A stretch of DNA of 64,000 nucleotides from Thermoleophilaceae bacterium (GTDB lineage: Bacteria > Actinomycetota > Thermoleophilia > Solirubrobacterales > Thermoleophilaceae). The stretch covers positions 249,925 through 313,924 of the forward strand of contig JBBDYQ010000025.1 of NCBI GenBank assembly GCA_040901445.1, given 5' to 3'. Under the pieces are notes generated by a model. That model had not been told where the DNA came from and searched no databases. It was given only the letters and a program-made list of their open reading frames with translations. The position numbers and the translations under genes are program-made. Below, in pieces: positions 17,292 to 24,695 of this stretch (position 1 is the stretch's first letter; the number at the start of each line of letters is the position of its first letter).

Positions 17292-17297
17292 ACGCGG

Positions 17298-18188
17298 ATG
17301 CCTGAGACGATCGTCGTCCGCCGCGACTACGGCCTGCCCTACTCCAAGGGGGTCATGGCGCAGGAGCTGTCGGCCACGGGGCTGGGCCCGGGGCGGGCCT
17401 TCGAGCTCGCCCGGATGATCGAGCGCCGGCTCGATGCGCGCGGCCAGCCGCAGATCACGGTGAAGGAGCTGCATGCCCTCGCGGAGGATGTCCTGCGGGA
17501 AGAGGAGGGCGACGACGCCCTGCGCCGCTTCCGCGACTGGCGCAGGCTCGGCGGCCTCGACCGCCCGCTCGTCGTGCTGGTGGCGGGCACCACCGGGGTG
17601 GGAAAGTCCACCATCGCCACAATGCTCGCCCACCGGCTGGGCATCACCCAGGTCATCGCCACGGACGTGATCCGACAGGTGCTGCGGGCATTCTTCTCCT
17701 ATGACTTCCTCCCCGCCGTGCACTACTCCGCCTACGAGGCCGGCAAGGCGGTCCTCAAGGGTGGTGGCGATCCCGACCTCGTGGGCTACCTCGAGCAGGC
17801 GCGCAGCGTCTCCACCGGCGTCGCGGCCATCGTGGACCGGGCCTGCAAGGAGAACACGCCGCTCGTGGTCGAGGGCGTCCACCTCGTCCCGGGCACGCTC
17901 GACCCCCGCCTGCGCGAGCGCGGGGTCGTGGTCGAGGCCCTCGTCACGGTGGAGGACGAGGACATGCACCGCGGCCACTTCACGCTGCGCGGCGGCGAGC
18001 GCCCCAAGGACCGCTACCTCGCCCATTTCCATCAGATCCGCAAGCTGCAGGAGCACCTCGCGGGTAAGGCCGCCGACGCCGGGGTCGCAGTCATAGACAA
18101 CGTCCACGTCGACGAGGCGCTGCAGGAGGTCATGGACCTGGTCCTGGTCGCAGCCGGCCGCGCCTCCGACCGAGAGGAGAACCGATGA
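17298..18188 (+). CDS. 2-phosphoglycerate kinase homologue
   Basis: Phosphorylates 2-phosphoglycerate to 2,3-diphosphoglycerate, the first step of cyclic 2,3-diphosphoglycerate synthesis in methanogens. The 296-residue protein has an N-terminal ATP-cone-like domain (residues 1-90, VVRRDYGLPYSKGVMAQEL). The kinase domain follows, with Walker A VAGTTGVGKSTIATMLA (about 97-113) and ATDVIRQVLRAFF, then VVEGVHLVPG (about 192). This layout matches the archaeal enzyme. The ATG at 17298 was preferred to a TTG 7 codons upstream. The fructose-6-phosphate aldolase-like gene overlaps its stop by 4 bases. Confidence 0.87.
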   Translation: MPETIVVRRDYGLPYSKGVMAQELSATGLGPGRAFELARMIERRLDARGQPQITVKELHALAEDVLREEEGDDALRRFRDWRRLGGLDRPLVVLVAGTTGVGKSTIATMLAHRLGITQVIATDVIRQVLRAFFSYDFLPAVHYSAYEAGKAVLKGGGDPDLVGYLEQARSVSTGVAAIVDRACKENTPLVVEGVHLVPGTLDPRLRERGVVVEALVTVEDEDMHRGHFTLRGGERPKDRYLAHFHQIRKLQEHLAGKAADAGVAVIDNVHVDEALQEVMDLVLVAAGRASDREENR

Positions 18189-18877
18189 AGCTGTTCATCG
18201 ACACCGGATCCGTTGCGGAGGTCGAGGAGATCGCCGCCTGGGGCGTGCTCTCCGGCGCCACCACCAATCCCTCGCTGCTGGCGAAGGAGGAGGGGGACCC
18301 CGGCGACATCATCCGCCGCATCTGCGAGCTCGTGGGCGGCCCGACGTCCGCCGAGGTCGTGGCCACCGACGCGCGCGAGATGGTGGCCGAGGGCCGCGCC
18401 CTCGCGGGCCTGCACGAGCACGTGGTGGTGAAGGTGCCGTTCTCGCCCGCCGGCCTCGAGGCCACCCGCGCGCTGTCGGACGACGGCATCCGCGTGAACA
18501 TGACGCTCGTGTTCTCGGCGGCGCAGGCGGTGCTCACCGCCGAGGCCGGCGCCACCTACGTCTCATGCTTCATGGGCCGGGTGGACGACATCGCGGTGGA
18601 CGCGGGCGCCGTGCTCGCCGAGATCGTCGAGGCGCTGCGGCCGGGCGGCACCCAGGCGCAGGTGCTCGCGGCCTCGCTGCGCCACCCGATGCACGCCGTC
18701 ACGGCCGCGAGGCTCGGCTGCGAGGTGGCCACCGTCCCGGCCAAGGTGCTGCGACAGATGCTCGTGCACCCGCTCACCACGGCGGGCATCGAGCGCTTCG
18801 CCGCCGACTGGCAGACGCGGCCGGAGCTCGCGGAGTGGCTGCACGGGCTCGTGCAGGGCGAGCCCGTGGCTCGGTAG
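18185..18877 (+). CDS. fsa: Fructose-6-phosphate aldolase/transaldolase-like protein
   Basis: Short transaldolase-family enzyme that cleaves or forms sugar phosphates through a lysine Schiff base, 230 residues. Conserved segments are MKLFIDTGSVAEVEEIAAWG, SGATTNPSLLAKE, the Schiff-base block HVVVKVPFSPAGL (Lys about 83), and VSCFMGRVDDIAVDAG. The last normally reads Y-V-S-P-F-V-G-R; here Cys replaces Pro. Length and order match the FSA/TalC branch. It is coupled to the 2-phosphoglycerate kinase, which suggests a shared triose-phosphate/glycerate context. A TAGGGT hexamer at its 3' end may belong to the promoter of the next gene. Confidence 0.85.
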   Translation: MKLFIDTGSVAEVEEIAAWGVLSGATTNPSLLAKEEGDPGDIIRRICELVGGPTSAEVVATDAREMVAEGRALAGLHEHVVVKVPFSPAGLEATRALSDDGIRVNMTLVFSAAQAVLTAEAGATYVSCFMGRVDDIAVDAGAVLAEIVEALRPGGTQAQVLAASLRHPMHAVTAARLGCEVATVPAKVLRQMLVHPLTTAGIERFAADWQTRPELAEWLHGLVQGEPVAR

Positions 18878-18917
18878 GGTTCCGCCCGCCCCGACTCGTT
18901 AGAAGGAGAGACCGCCC

Positions 18918-20183
18918 GTGTCCGTCCTAGCCCGCCACGAACTCGACCAGAGTCCCCTCGCCGACCTCCACGCCATCGCCGCCGAGCTCGGCATCGAGGG
19001 CTTCCGCGGCCTGCGCAAGCAGCAGCTCGTCGAAGCGGTCATCGAAGCACAGGGCGGCGAGCCCGAGACCCCCACCGCCGGTCTCGGCTCGCCGGAGGAG
19101 CCGGCGCCGTCCGCCGAGGAGGCCGAGACCACGGAGGAGGAGCTCGCCGAGGCCGAGGAGACCGCGGCCGCCGAGTACGACGTGGACGAGGTGGAGGCCG
19201 TCGCGGCCGACGAGGGCGAGGATGAGGAGGAGGAGGACGAGCGGCCCCGGCGCCGGCGCGAGCCGCGCGGCAGGGGTCGCGGCCGCGACCGCGATCGCGA
19301 CCGCGATCGCGATCGTGGCCGCGACGACGATCACGACCGCGAGGACGATCCCGACGGCGACCGCGGCGCCGAGGAGGTGCGCTCGGGGGTGCTCGACGTG
19401 CTCCCGAACGGCAGCGGCTTCATGCGTGTCGAGCCGTTCGTGCACTCGCGTGAGGACGTGTACGTCTCGCCCGCGCAGATCCGCCGCTGCGAGCTGCGCG
19501 CCGGCGACGAGCTGGCGGGCCCGGTGCGCCCGCCGCGGCGCTCGGAGCGCTACCCGTCGCTGGTGCGCGTCGACACGGTCAACAGCTCTCCCGCCGAGCC
19601 GCCGGAGGAGCGCCCGCGCTTCGAGGACCTCACGCCGGTGTTCGCCTCGCGGCGGCTGCCCGGCCCGGACCGCGTGTCCGGTGCCCCGTTCGGGCGCGGC
19701 TCGCGCGTGGCAGTCGGCGGCGCGCCGGGGGCGGGGGCCACCACCCTGCTGCGCGAGCTGGTGTCCGCGCTGGCCGGCGAGGGCGACCTCGAGCTCACCG
19801 TGATGCTCGCGGGCGTCCGTCCCGAGGAGGTCACCGAGTGGCGGCGCGGGACCGCCACCACGGTCGCGGGCGGCGGCTTCGACCGCCCCGCGGAGGAGCT
19901 CGCTCAGGTCGCCGGCATGGCGGTCGAGCGGGCCAAGCGCGTCGTCGAGCGCGGCCGCGACGCCGCCATCGTCATCGACTCCCTCGACGCGCTCCCGCCC
20001 GGCGTGGCCCGCAAGGTGTTCGGCGCGGCCCGGGCCAGCGAGGAGGCCGGCACGCTCACCATCATCGCCTCCACCGGTACCGCCGGGGAGCTGCAGCGGC
20101 TGGCCACCACGAGGATCGTGCTCGAGGACGGCGGCTCGCTCGCGGCAGCGTCAGGCACCATCCAGGGCGAGAAGCTGGCCTGA
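18918..20183 (+). CDS. Rho-like protein lacking ATPase catalytic residues
   Basis: Related to transcription termination factor Rho but probably not an active helicase; 421 residues. Present: Rho N-terminal helical domain (about 12-45), an acidic then Arg/Asp-repeat insertion (60-150), and an intact-looking RNA-binding fold (155-222: GVLDVLPNGSGFMR, DVYVSPAQIRRCELRAGDELAG, RYPSLVRVDTVN). The ATPase part (240-421) is degraded. The P-loop reads APGAGATT instead of APPKAGKT, so both lysines are gone, and the catalytic-glutamate motif reads LAGVRPEEVTEW instead of LIDERPEEVTDM. The Q-loop and R-loop segments are deleted, while FGAARASEEAGTLTIIAS remains. AAGGAGAG (18903-18910) gives a good ribosome site before the GTG. 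A functional rho presumably exists elsewhere. Confidence 0.85.
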   Translation: MSVLARHELDQSPLADLHAIAAELGIEGFRGLRKQQLVEAVIEAQGGEPETPTAGLGSPEEPAPSAEEAETTEEELAEAEETAAAEYDVDEVEAVAADEGEDEEEEDERPRRRREPRGRGRGRDRDRDRDRDRGRDDDHDREDDPDGDRGAEEVRSGVLDVLPNGSGFMRVEPFVHSREDVYVSPAQIRRCELRAGDELAGPVRPPRRSERYPSLVRVDTVNSSPAEPPEERPRFEDLTPVFASRRLPGPDRVSGAPFGRGSRVAVGGAPGAGATTLLRELVSALAGEGDLELTVMLAGVRPEEVTEWRRGTATTVAGGGFDRPAEELAQVAGMAVERAKRVVERGRDAAIVIDSLDALPPGVARKVFGAARASEEAGTLTIIASTGTAGELQRLATTRIVLEDGGSLAAASGTIQGEKLA

Positions 20184-20190
20184 GCGGCGC

Positions 20191-20652
20191 TCAGCGCCGG
20201 TACGCGACTTCGGCCCAGGAGGGCTCGGGGGAGAGCTCGACGAGCTCCCCGTTGCGGTCCGGCTGGGCGTAGCCGAACGTGTGCGTGCAGTCGTCGAAGA
20301 CCACCTCGAGCTCGCCCTCCTTCACGCGCTGGTCGAGCCAGGCGCCACGGAACACCAGGCGGCGCAGCCAGTGCACGAGCGAGCGGTCGGGAGAGCGCGC
20401 GAGCTCGCGCCAGCAGGCTTTGACGTGATCGCCCAGGGCTGAGGAGGCGTCGGCAACCTCGCCGTTCACGGCGAGCGTCACGAGGTCGTCGCGCTCCTCG
20501 CCGCCGAGTGGCCCCGCCACGAAGCCGAGCTTGACCGCGGCCTGCTCCACGCGCTCGGTGAAGTCGCGCTCGTTGAAGGTGAAGCGCAGCTCCCCGTATT
20601 CGAGCACGTAGTCCGAGCCGGACTCGTAGTTTCCGCGTCGCTTGGTGTCCAT
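20191..20652 (-). CDS. Hypothetical protein, 153 residues
   Basis: Unrecognised soluble protein. It starts MDTKRRGNYESGSDYVLEYG and has alternating charged and hydrophobic residues with Trp/Arg-rich stretches (RSLVHWLRRLVFRGAWLDQRV), which suggests an alpha/beta fold rather than a membrane protein. The ATG at 20652 lies opposite the response regulator gene with a 127-base shared upstream region. The gene converges on the Rho-like gene with a 7-base gap. Codon use matches the neighbours, supporting a real gene. No function is proposed. Confidence 0.65.
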   Translation of the reverse strand: MDTKRRGNYESGSDYVLEYGELRFTFNERDFTERVEQAAVKLGFVAGPLGGEERDDLVTLAVNGEVADASSALGDHVKACWRELARSPDRSLVHWLRRLVFRGAWLDQRVKEGELEVVFDDCTHTFGYAQPDRNGELVELSPEPSWAEVAYRR

Positions 20653-20779
20653 ACCTGAATGCCCTATCGGCGTTGGCGGCCGGGCGTCGAGAGTCTCGCA
20701 CGGACTCCTTCCCCGCCCTAGGGGTGCAACGGGACTTGCAAGGGGGGCGAGATTCCGGGGGGCCTGGACTTGGATTGGC

Positions 20780-21484
20780 ATGGACGACCGCTCGCTGCTG
20801 GTGGTGGAGGACGACGAGGCCACGGCCGCCTTCCTCGCCGACAACCTGCGGGCGGACGGCTTCCGCGTGGCCCTGGCGAGCACGGCGGGGGAGGGGCTGC
20901 GCGCCATCGAGGTGCGCCGCCCCGACCTCGTGCTGCTCGACCTCGGCCTGGGTGACGGCGACGGCCTGGCGCTGCTCGACCGGGTGCGCACGGCCGACGG
21001 GATGGCCTCGCGCATCGACCCCGCGCTGCCGGTGATAGTCGTGAGCGGCCGCGCGGGCGAGCTCGACCGCGTGCGCGGCCTGGCCCGCGGAGCCGACGAC
21101 TACCTGGTCAAGCCCTTCGCCTATCCGGAGCTGCTGGGGAGAGTTCACGCCGTGCTGCGCCGCGCCGGCGGCCGCGTGGGCCGGGGGATGCTGCGCGTGG
21201 GCGAGCTCACCATCGACCCGGCCACGCGCCGGGTGCGGCTCGTCGGCGAGCCGGTGCAGCTCTCGGCCAAGGAGTTCGCCCTTCTGCACGCGCTCGCGCT
21301 GGACCCCGCCCGTGTGTATCCGAAGCCGGATCTGCTGCGCGACGTCTGGGGCTACCTCACGCCCGGGGCAACCCGCACGGTGGACGCGCACGCCTGCCGC
21401 CTGCGCCGCAAGCTCTCGGGCGGCGGCCGCAGCTACGTTCAGAACGTGCGCGGCGTGGGCTACCGGCTCACGGAGGGCGGGTGA
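20780..21484 (+). CDS. OmpR-family response regulator
   Basis: Two-component DNA-binding regulator, 234 residues. The receiver domain has acidic residues at LVVEDDEAT (about 6-14), the phospho-acceptor Asp in DLVLLDLGLGDGDG (about 54), and Lys in DDYLVKPFAYPELL (about 112). The C-terminal winged helix has VQLSAKEFALLHALA and the recognition region RTVDAHACRLRRKL, then VQNVRGVGYRL. The ATG was preferred over upstream in-frame codons because the receiver fold starts there. Its stop overlaps the kinase start. Confidence 0.92.
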   Translation: MDDRSLLVVEDDEATAAFLADNLRADGFRVALASTAGEGLRAIEVRRPDLVLLDLGLGDGDGLALLDRVRTADGMASRIDPALPVIVVSGRAGELDRVRGLARGADDYLVKPFAYPELLGRVHAVLRRAGGRVGRGMLRVGELTIDPATRRVRLVGEPVQLSAKEFALLHALALDPARVYPKPDLLRDVWGYLTPGATRTVDAHACRLRRKLSGGGRSYVQNVRGVGYRLTEGG

Positions 21485-22170
21485 CGCTCCTCGCCGTCTC
21501 CGGCTGGCTCGCGGCCGTTGCGCTGGCAGGGTGGGTGCTGGCTCTGCGCGCACGGATCGAGGCGGTCGCCCGCGCGGACCACGAGCTGCGCGGCCCCGTG
21601 GCGGCGCTCGCCCTCGCGGGCGCGGCACTGGCGCGGGCTCCGGGCATGCGCGAGCGCGGCATCGCGATGGAGGGGCAGGTGGACAGGCTGCGGGCGGCGC
21701 TGGCCGACCTCGCCGCCGCCCGCGGCCGCCGTGGGCGCCGGGGCCGGCGCTCGCGCGTGCAGACGCCGCCCCCGCTGCCGCTCGAGGAGGCGGTGCGCGG
21801 CGCCGCGGCGGGATGGGCGCCCGTGGCCGAAGCGCTCGGCCGGAGGCTGCGGGTGGACTGGCGCGCCGGCACGGCCGCGGCGGCCATCGATCGCGGCAGG
21901 CTCGCCCAGTCACTCGGCAACGTCCTCGCCAACGCGCTCGAGCACGGGGGTGGCGACGTGGCGGTGCGGGCCGAGCGCACGGGTGCGGCCGTGACGATCG
22001 AGGTGCGCGACGGCGGCGCCGGACCGCGCCGCGGGGCCAGGCGCCGCAGCGGCCGCGGGCGTGGGCTCGCGATCGCCGCCCGGGCCGCCGAGGAGGCGGG
22101 CGGCAGCCTCACGCTGCGGCGGGACGAGGACGGGGCCAGCGCGGCCATCGAGCTGCCGGCCGCGTCGTGA
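21481..22170 (+). CDS. Short sensor histidine kinase
   Basis: Partner kinase of the preceding regulator, 229 residues. One N-terminal membrane segment (residues 1-25) is followed directly by the dimerisation helix with the phospho-acceptor His in ADHELRGPVAALALAG (about 37-39). The ATPase domain has the N-box NVLANALEHGGGDV (about 145-158), a weak G1 box RDGGAGPRRG and the G2 region GRGLAIAARAAEEAGGSL. No extracellular sensing loop is present, so it probably responds to a membrane or protein signal. GTG start within the upstream stop. Confidence 0.88.
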   Translation: MTLLAVSGWLAAVALAGWVLALRARIEAVARADHELRGPVAALALAGAALARAPGMRERGIAMEGQVDRLRAALADLAAARGRRGRRGRRSRVQTPPPLPLEEAVRGAAAGWAPVAEALGRRLRVDWRAGTAAAAIDRGRLAQSLGNVLANALEHGGGDVAVRAERTGAAVTIEVRDGGAGPRRGARRRSGRGRGLAIAARAAEEAGGSLTLRRDEDGASAAIELPAAS

Positions 22171-22898
22171 GCCCCTCGCTGCGCCGCCGCCGAGCGGCGT
22201 TGCTGCTGGCGCTGGCGCTCGCGAGCGGCGGGCTGGCGGCGTCGGAGGTGCGCGGGCGGGTGGTGGAGGTCGAGGGCCGCACGGGCGCTCCGGTGCCGGT
22301 GGTCACAGCCGCCGTGGACCTCCCGGCCGGCACGGTGCTCGGCTCCGAGCGATCCGCCGCCGCGCTCGAGGTCCGCCGGGTGCCGGCGGCCTACGTGCCG
22401 CCGGACGCGCTCTCAGACGCCGCCGCCGCGGCGGGCCTGCGCCTCGGCGTGGCGCTGCCGCGCGGCGGCTACCTCACAGCCGGCGCCCTGGCCTCCGGAG
22501 GCGATGGCGCGCCGGAGGAGGCGCCCGGGCCGGCGCTGGCTCGCGGCGAGCGCGCGGTGGAAATCGCGGTGGCGGGCGCCGGCGGACGGGCGGCGGGTGC
22601 GGTGCCCGGTGCGCGGGTGGACGTGCTCGTGACCACTGAGGACGGCCCCGGCGGCGGGCGCACCTACGTCGCGCTCGAGGACGTGGAGCTGCTCGACCTC
22701 CACGACGCCGAGCCGGGCGACGCGAGCCCCGAGGGCGCCGCCGCCCCGCGCGCGCTCGCCACGCTGCGGGTTGCCGCGGCCGACGCGGCCTTCCTCGTGG
22801 CCGCCCAGAGCTTCGCCCGCGAGGTCCGCCTGCTGGCGCGCCCGCCCGGCGACCGGCGCCCGCTCCGCGACGCGGCGGTGGCGCGCGGGGACCTCTGA
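22167..22898 (+). CDS. CpaB-like SAF-domain protein
   Basis: Exported or membrane-anchored periplasmic protein of Flp/Tad pilus assembly (CpaB/RcpC type), 243 residues. An N-terminal hydrophobic segment (about 8-28) precedes a SAF domain (about 45-130): VPVVTAAVDLPAGTVLG, then RRVPAAYVPPDAL and GLRLGVALPRGGYLTAGAL. A second beta-rich part, VPGARVDVLVTTEDG then FLVAAQSFAREVRLLAR, matches the CpaB C-terminal region. It is coupled to the two-component genes by a GTGA overlap. The main tad genes lie 8 kb away at 30441-33423. Confidence 0.75.
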   Translation: MSPSLRRRRAALLLALALASGGLAASEVRGRVVEVEGRTGAPVPVVTAAVDLPAGTVLGSERSAAALEVRRVPAAYVPPDALSDAAAAAGLRLGVALPRGGYLTAGALASGGDGAPEEAPGPALARGERAVEIAVAGAGGRAAGAVPGARVDVLVTTEDGPGGGRTYVALEDVELLDLHDAEPGDASPEGAAAPRALATLRVAAADAAFLVAAQSFAREVRLLARPPGDRRPLRDAAVARGDL

Positions 22899-22901
22899 GC
22901 A

Positions 22902-22950
22902 TCGAACGTCGGGGAAGACCCCGCTACAGCGCTCAGAGCGGGACGTTCGA
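22902..22950. terminator. Bidirectional structured terminator with nested hairpins
   Basis: Outer arms TCGAACGTC (22902-22910) and GACGTTCGA (22942-22950) pair perfectly over 9 bp. Inside, GGGG-AAGA-CCCC (22911-22922) and CGCT-CAG-AGCG can each fold, giving a three-way junction. CCCGCT and AGCGGG offer a competing stem. It sits between the convergent cpaB-like and rpiA genes, so termination from both sides is the simplest role. There is no T-run. Confidence 0.6.
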
Positions 22951-22956
22951 CGCGAT

Positions 22957-23661
22957 TCAGGTGCCCGTGACCAGCTCCGCCACGCTGCCGTCGTCGCGGC
23001 CGAGCAGCGCGGCGGCGGCCATGTCGAGGAAGAGCCCGTGCTCGACCACGCCCACCGTGCCGTCGAGGTCCGCGGCCAGCTCGCGCAGGTCTCCCTCCTC
23101 GCGCACGCGGCAGTCGAGGATCCAGTGGCCTTCGTCGGTCAGGTAGGGAGCGCCCTCGTCCTCACGCAGCAGGGCGTCCTCCACCAGCTTCACCACCCGG
23201 GCGCGGGTGTCGCGCCAGGCGAACGGGACGATCTCCACAGGCAGGCGGAACGCGCGGCCCAGGCGGTCCACGCGCTTGCGCTCCTCGGCCACCACCACGA
23301 AGCGTCGCGCCGCGCAGATGACGATCTTCTCCCGCAGCAGTGCTCCGCCGCCCCCCTTGACCAGTCCGAGGCGGTCGTCCAGCTCGTCGGCGCCGTCGAG
23401 CGCGAGGTCCAGCTCCAGCTCGCCGTCGAGCTCGGCGAGCTCGATGCCCGCGGCGCGGGCGAGCTCGGCCGTGCGCTCCGATGCCGCCACCGCCCGGACC
23501 GGCGGGCCGTGCGGCCAGCGGCGGCCGATGCCCTCCACCACCGCCCACAGCGCCCTGCCGGAGCCCAGCCCGAGCGCCATGCCCGGCTCTACGAGCTCCA
23601 GTGCGGCCGTGGCCGCGGCGCCCCGCGCGGCGGACTGGAGGTCCGGGCCCTCGGCGGTCAC
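22957..23661 (-). CDS. rpiA: Ribose-5-phosphate isomerase A
   Basis: Interconverts ribose-5-phosphate and ribulose-5-phosphate in the pentose phosphate pathway; 234 residues. Conserved RpiA motifs are present: MALGLGSGRALWAVV (phosphate loop), LDLALDGADELDDRLGLVKGGGGALLREKIV (catalytic Asp and Lys/Glu region, about 85-115), and GTVGVVEHGLFLDMA at the C-terminus. The GTG start at 23661 gives the usual family length. It is a single gene, transcribed away from the riboswitch-controlled gene. Confidence 0.92.
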   Translation of the reverse strand: MTAEGPDLQSAARGAAATAALELVEPGMALGLGSGRALWAVVEGIGRRWPHGPPVRAVAASERTAELARAAGIELAELDGELELDLALDGADELDDRLGLVKGGGGALLREKIVICAARRFVVVAEERKRVDRLGRAFRLPVEIVPFAWRDTRARVVKLVEDALLREDEGAPYLTDEGHWILDCRVREEGDLRELAADLDGTVGVVEHGLFLDMAAAALLGRDDGSVAELVTGT

Positions 23662-23754
23662 GCGCCTAACCTACCCGGCGCTGCGGCCGGCACACGCTCG
23701 AATCGGAGCCCGCCGGCGCAACCTCCGTCGGCCTCATGTGATTACGTACCGGAA

Positions 23755-23912
23755 CAGAAGTTGCAAGCCAGCCGAGTCTCCGCCGTCCAGAACGGCGGAG
23801 AGCGGGGGAACCAATCGGAGCGCCACCCGGCTCTCCAGGGGCGAATCGCCGTCTTCGTGCGGCGTAGCGCAGTTGTCAGCGCGAGCCCGTCAGCTCACCT
23901 CGTAGGCACGGA
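23755..23912 (+). promoter_or_regulatory. c-di-AMP riboswitch (ydaO/yuaA class)
   Basis: The leader of the Rpf-like gene carries conserved blocks of the ydaO-yuaA riboswitch: GGGGGAACCAAT (23804-23815), a GGGGCGAATC block (about 23841-23850) and the hallmark CCCGTCAGCTCACCTCGTAG with following GC (23887-23908). Flanking stems such as CCGCCGTC/GACGGCGG-type pairs around 23780-23798 fit the family architecture. Binding of c-di-AMP to this class normally turns expression off. The aptamer ends about 20 bases before the start codon, so control may act on termination or initiation. Outer boundaries are approximate. Confidence 0.9.
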
Positions 23913-23930
23913 CAACAAGGTGGTGGTCGT

Positions 23931-24695
23931 TTGGCCTCGTCAGGGGTGGATCTCGCCCGCGGCGAGATGTGGAAGAAGTCGCTCCAAGCCTCGCGCGCCC
24001 GGCGCGCGGCGGCGGCGATCGCGCGCCGGCGCAAGCTGCGCGTGCGCGGGGGCAGCGGCTCCCTGCTCGCCGTCGCCATGCTCACCGGCGTGCTCGGCGC
24101 GGGCATGGCGATCGGGCACGAGGTGTCCGAGCGCCCGGCCGCCCGGGCCGCCGGAGGCGTGCTGAAGGCCGGCAGCAGCGGGCCCTCGGTGTCAGCGCTC
24201 CAGCGCAAGCTGGGCGGGATCGCCGTCGACGGCGTCTTCGGGCGCCAGACCCGCTCGGCCGTCAGGCGCTTTCAGCGCCGCGAGGGCCTGGCCGTGGACG
24301 GCATAGCCGGGCCGCAGACGCTCGGCGCGCTCGGCCTCTCGGCCGGCTCCGGCGAGCGCTCGGGCTCGCGCGGCGGCGACGGCGGAGGCGACAGCGAGCG
24401 CGGCGGCGACCGCGAGCGTGGAGACGATCGCGAGCGTGGAGACGGTCGCGAGCGCTCAGGCTCCCGCGGCGGCTCGGGCGCGCTCGAGCGCATCGCCCAG
24501 TGCGAGTCCGGCGGCAACCCGCGCGCGGTCTCGCGTGACGGGCGCTACCGCGGCAAGTACCAGTTCGACCGCGCGACGTGGCGCTCCATGGGCGGCCGCG
24601 GCGATCCGGCACGGGCGCCGGAGGCGGAGCAGGACCGCCGGGCGCAGCAGCTGTATGACCAGCGCGGCAGCGCCCCCTGGGCGAACTGCGCGTGA
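23931..24695 (+). CDS. Secreted peptidoglycan-binding protein with Rpf/transglycosylase-like domain
   Basis: Probable wall-remodelling enzyme related to resuscitation-promoting factors; 254 residues. After a basic N-terminus, a hydrophobic segment (about 44-64, LLAVAMLTGVLGAGMAIG) serves as signal or anchor. A PG_binding_1 domain (about 78-135: LKAGSSGPSVSALQRKL, DGVFGRQTRSAVRRFQ) is followed by a Gly/Arg/Asp-Glu repeat linker. The C-terminal Rpf-like domain starts LERIAQCESGGNP with catalytic Glu, then YRGKYQFDRATWRSMGG and ends WANCA. The TTG start at 23931 has an AAGGTGG ribosome site 7 bases upstream; ATG 23967 is the alternative. It is controlled by the c-di-AMP riboswitch upstream. Confidence 0.88.
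   Translation: MASSGVDLARGEMWKKSLQASRARRAAAAIARRRKLRVRGGSGSLLAVAMLTGVLGAGMAIGHEVSERPAARAAGGVLKAGSSGPSVSALQRKLGGIAVDGVFGRQTRSAVRRFQRREGLAVDGIAGPQTLGALGLSAGSGERSGSRGGDGGGDSERGGDRERGDDRERGDGRERSGSRGGSGALERIAQCESGGNPRAVSRDGRYRGKYQFDRATWRSMGGRGDPARAPEAEQDRRAQQLYDQRGSAPWANCA

Noticed and set aside
18918-20183. Calling the gene a functional transcription terminator rho
   Set aside because: P-loop lysines, catalytic glutamate and the Q- and R-loops are missing.
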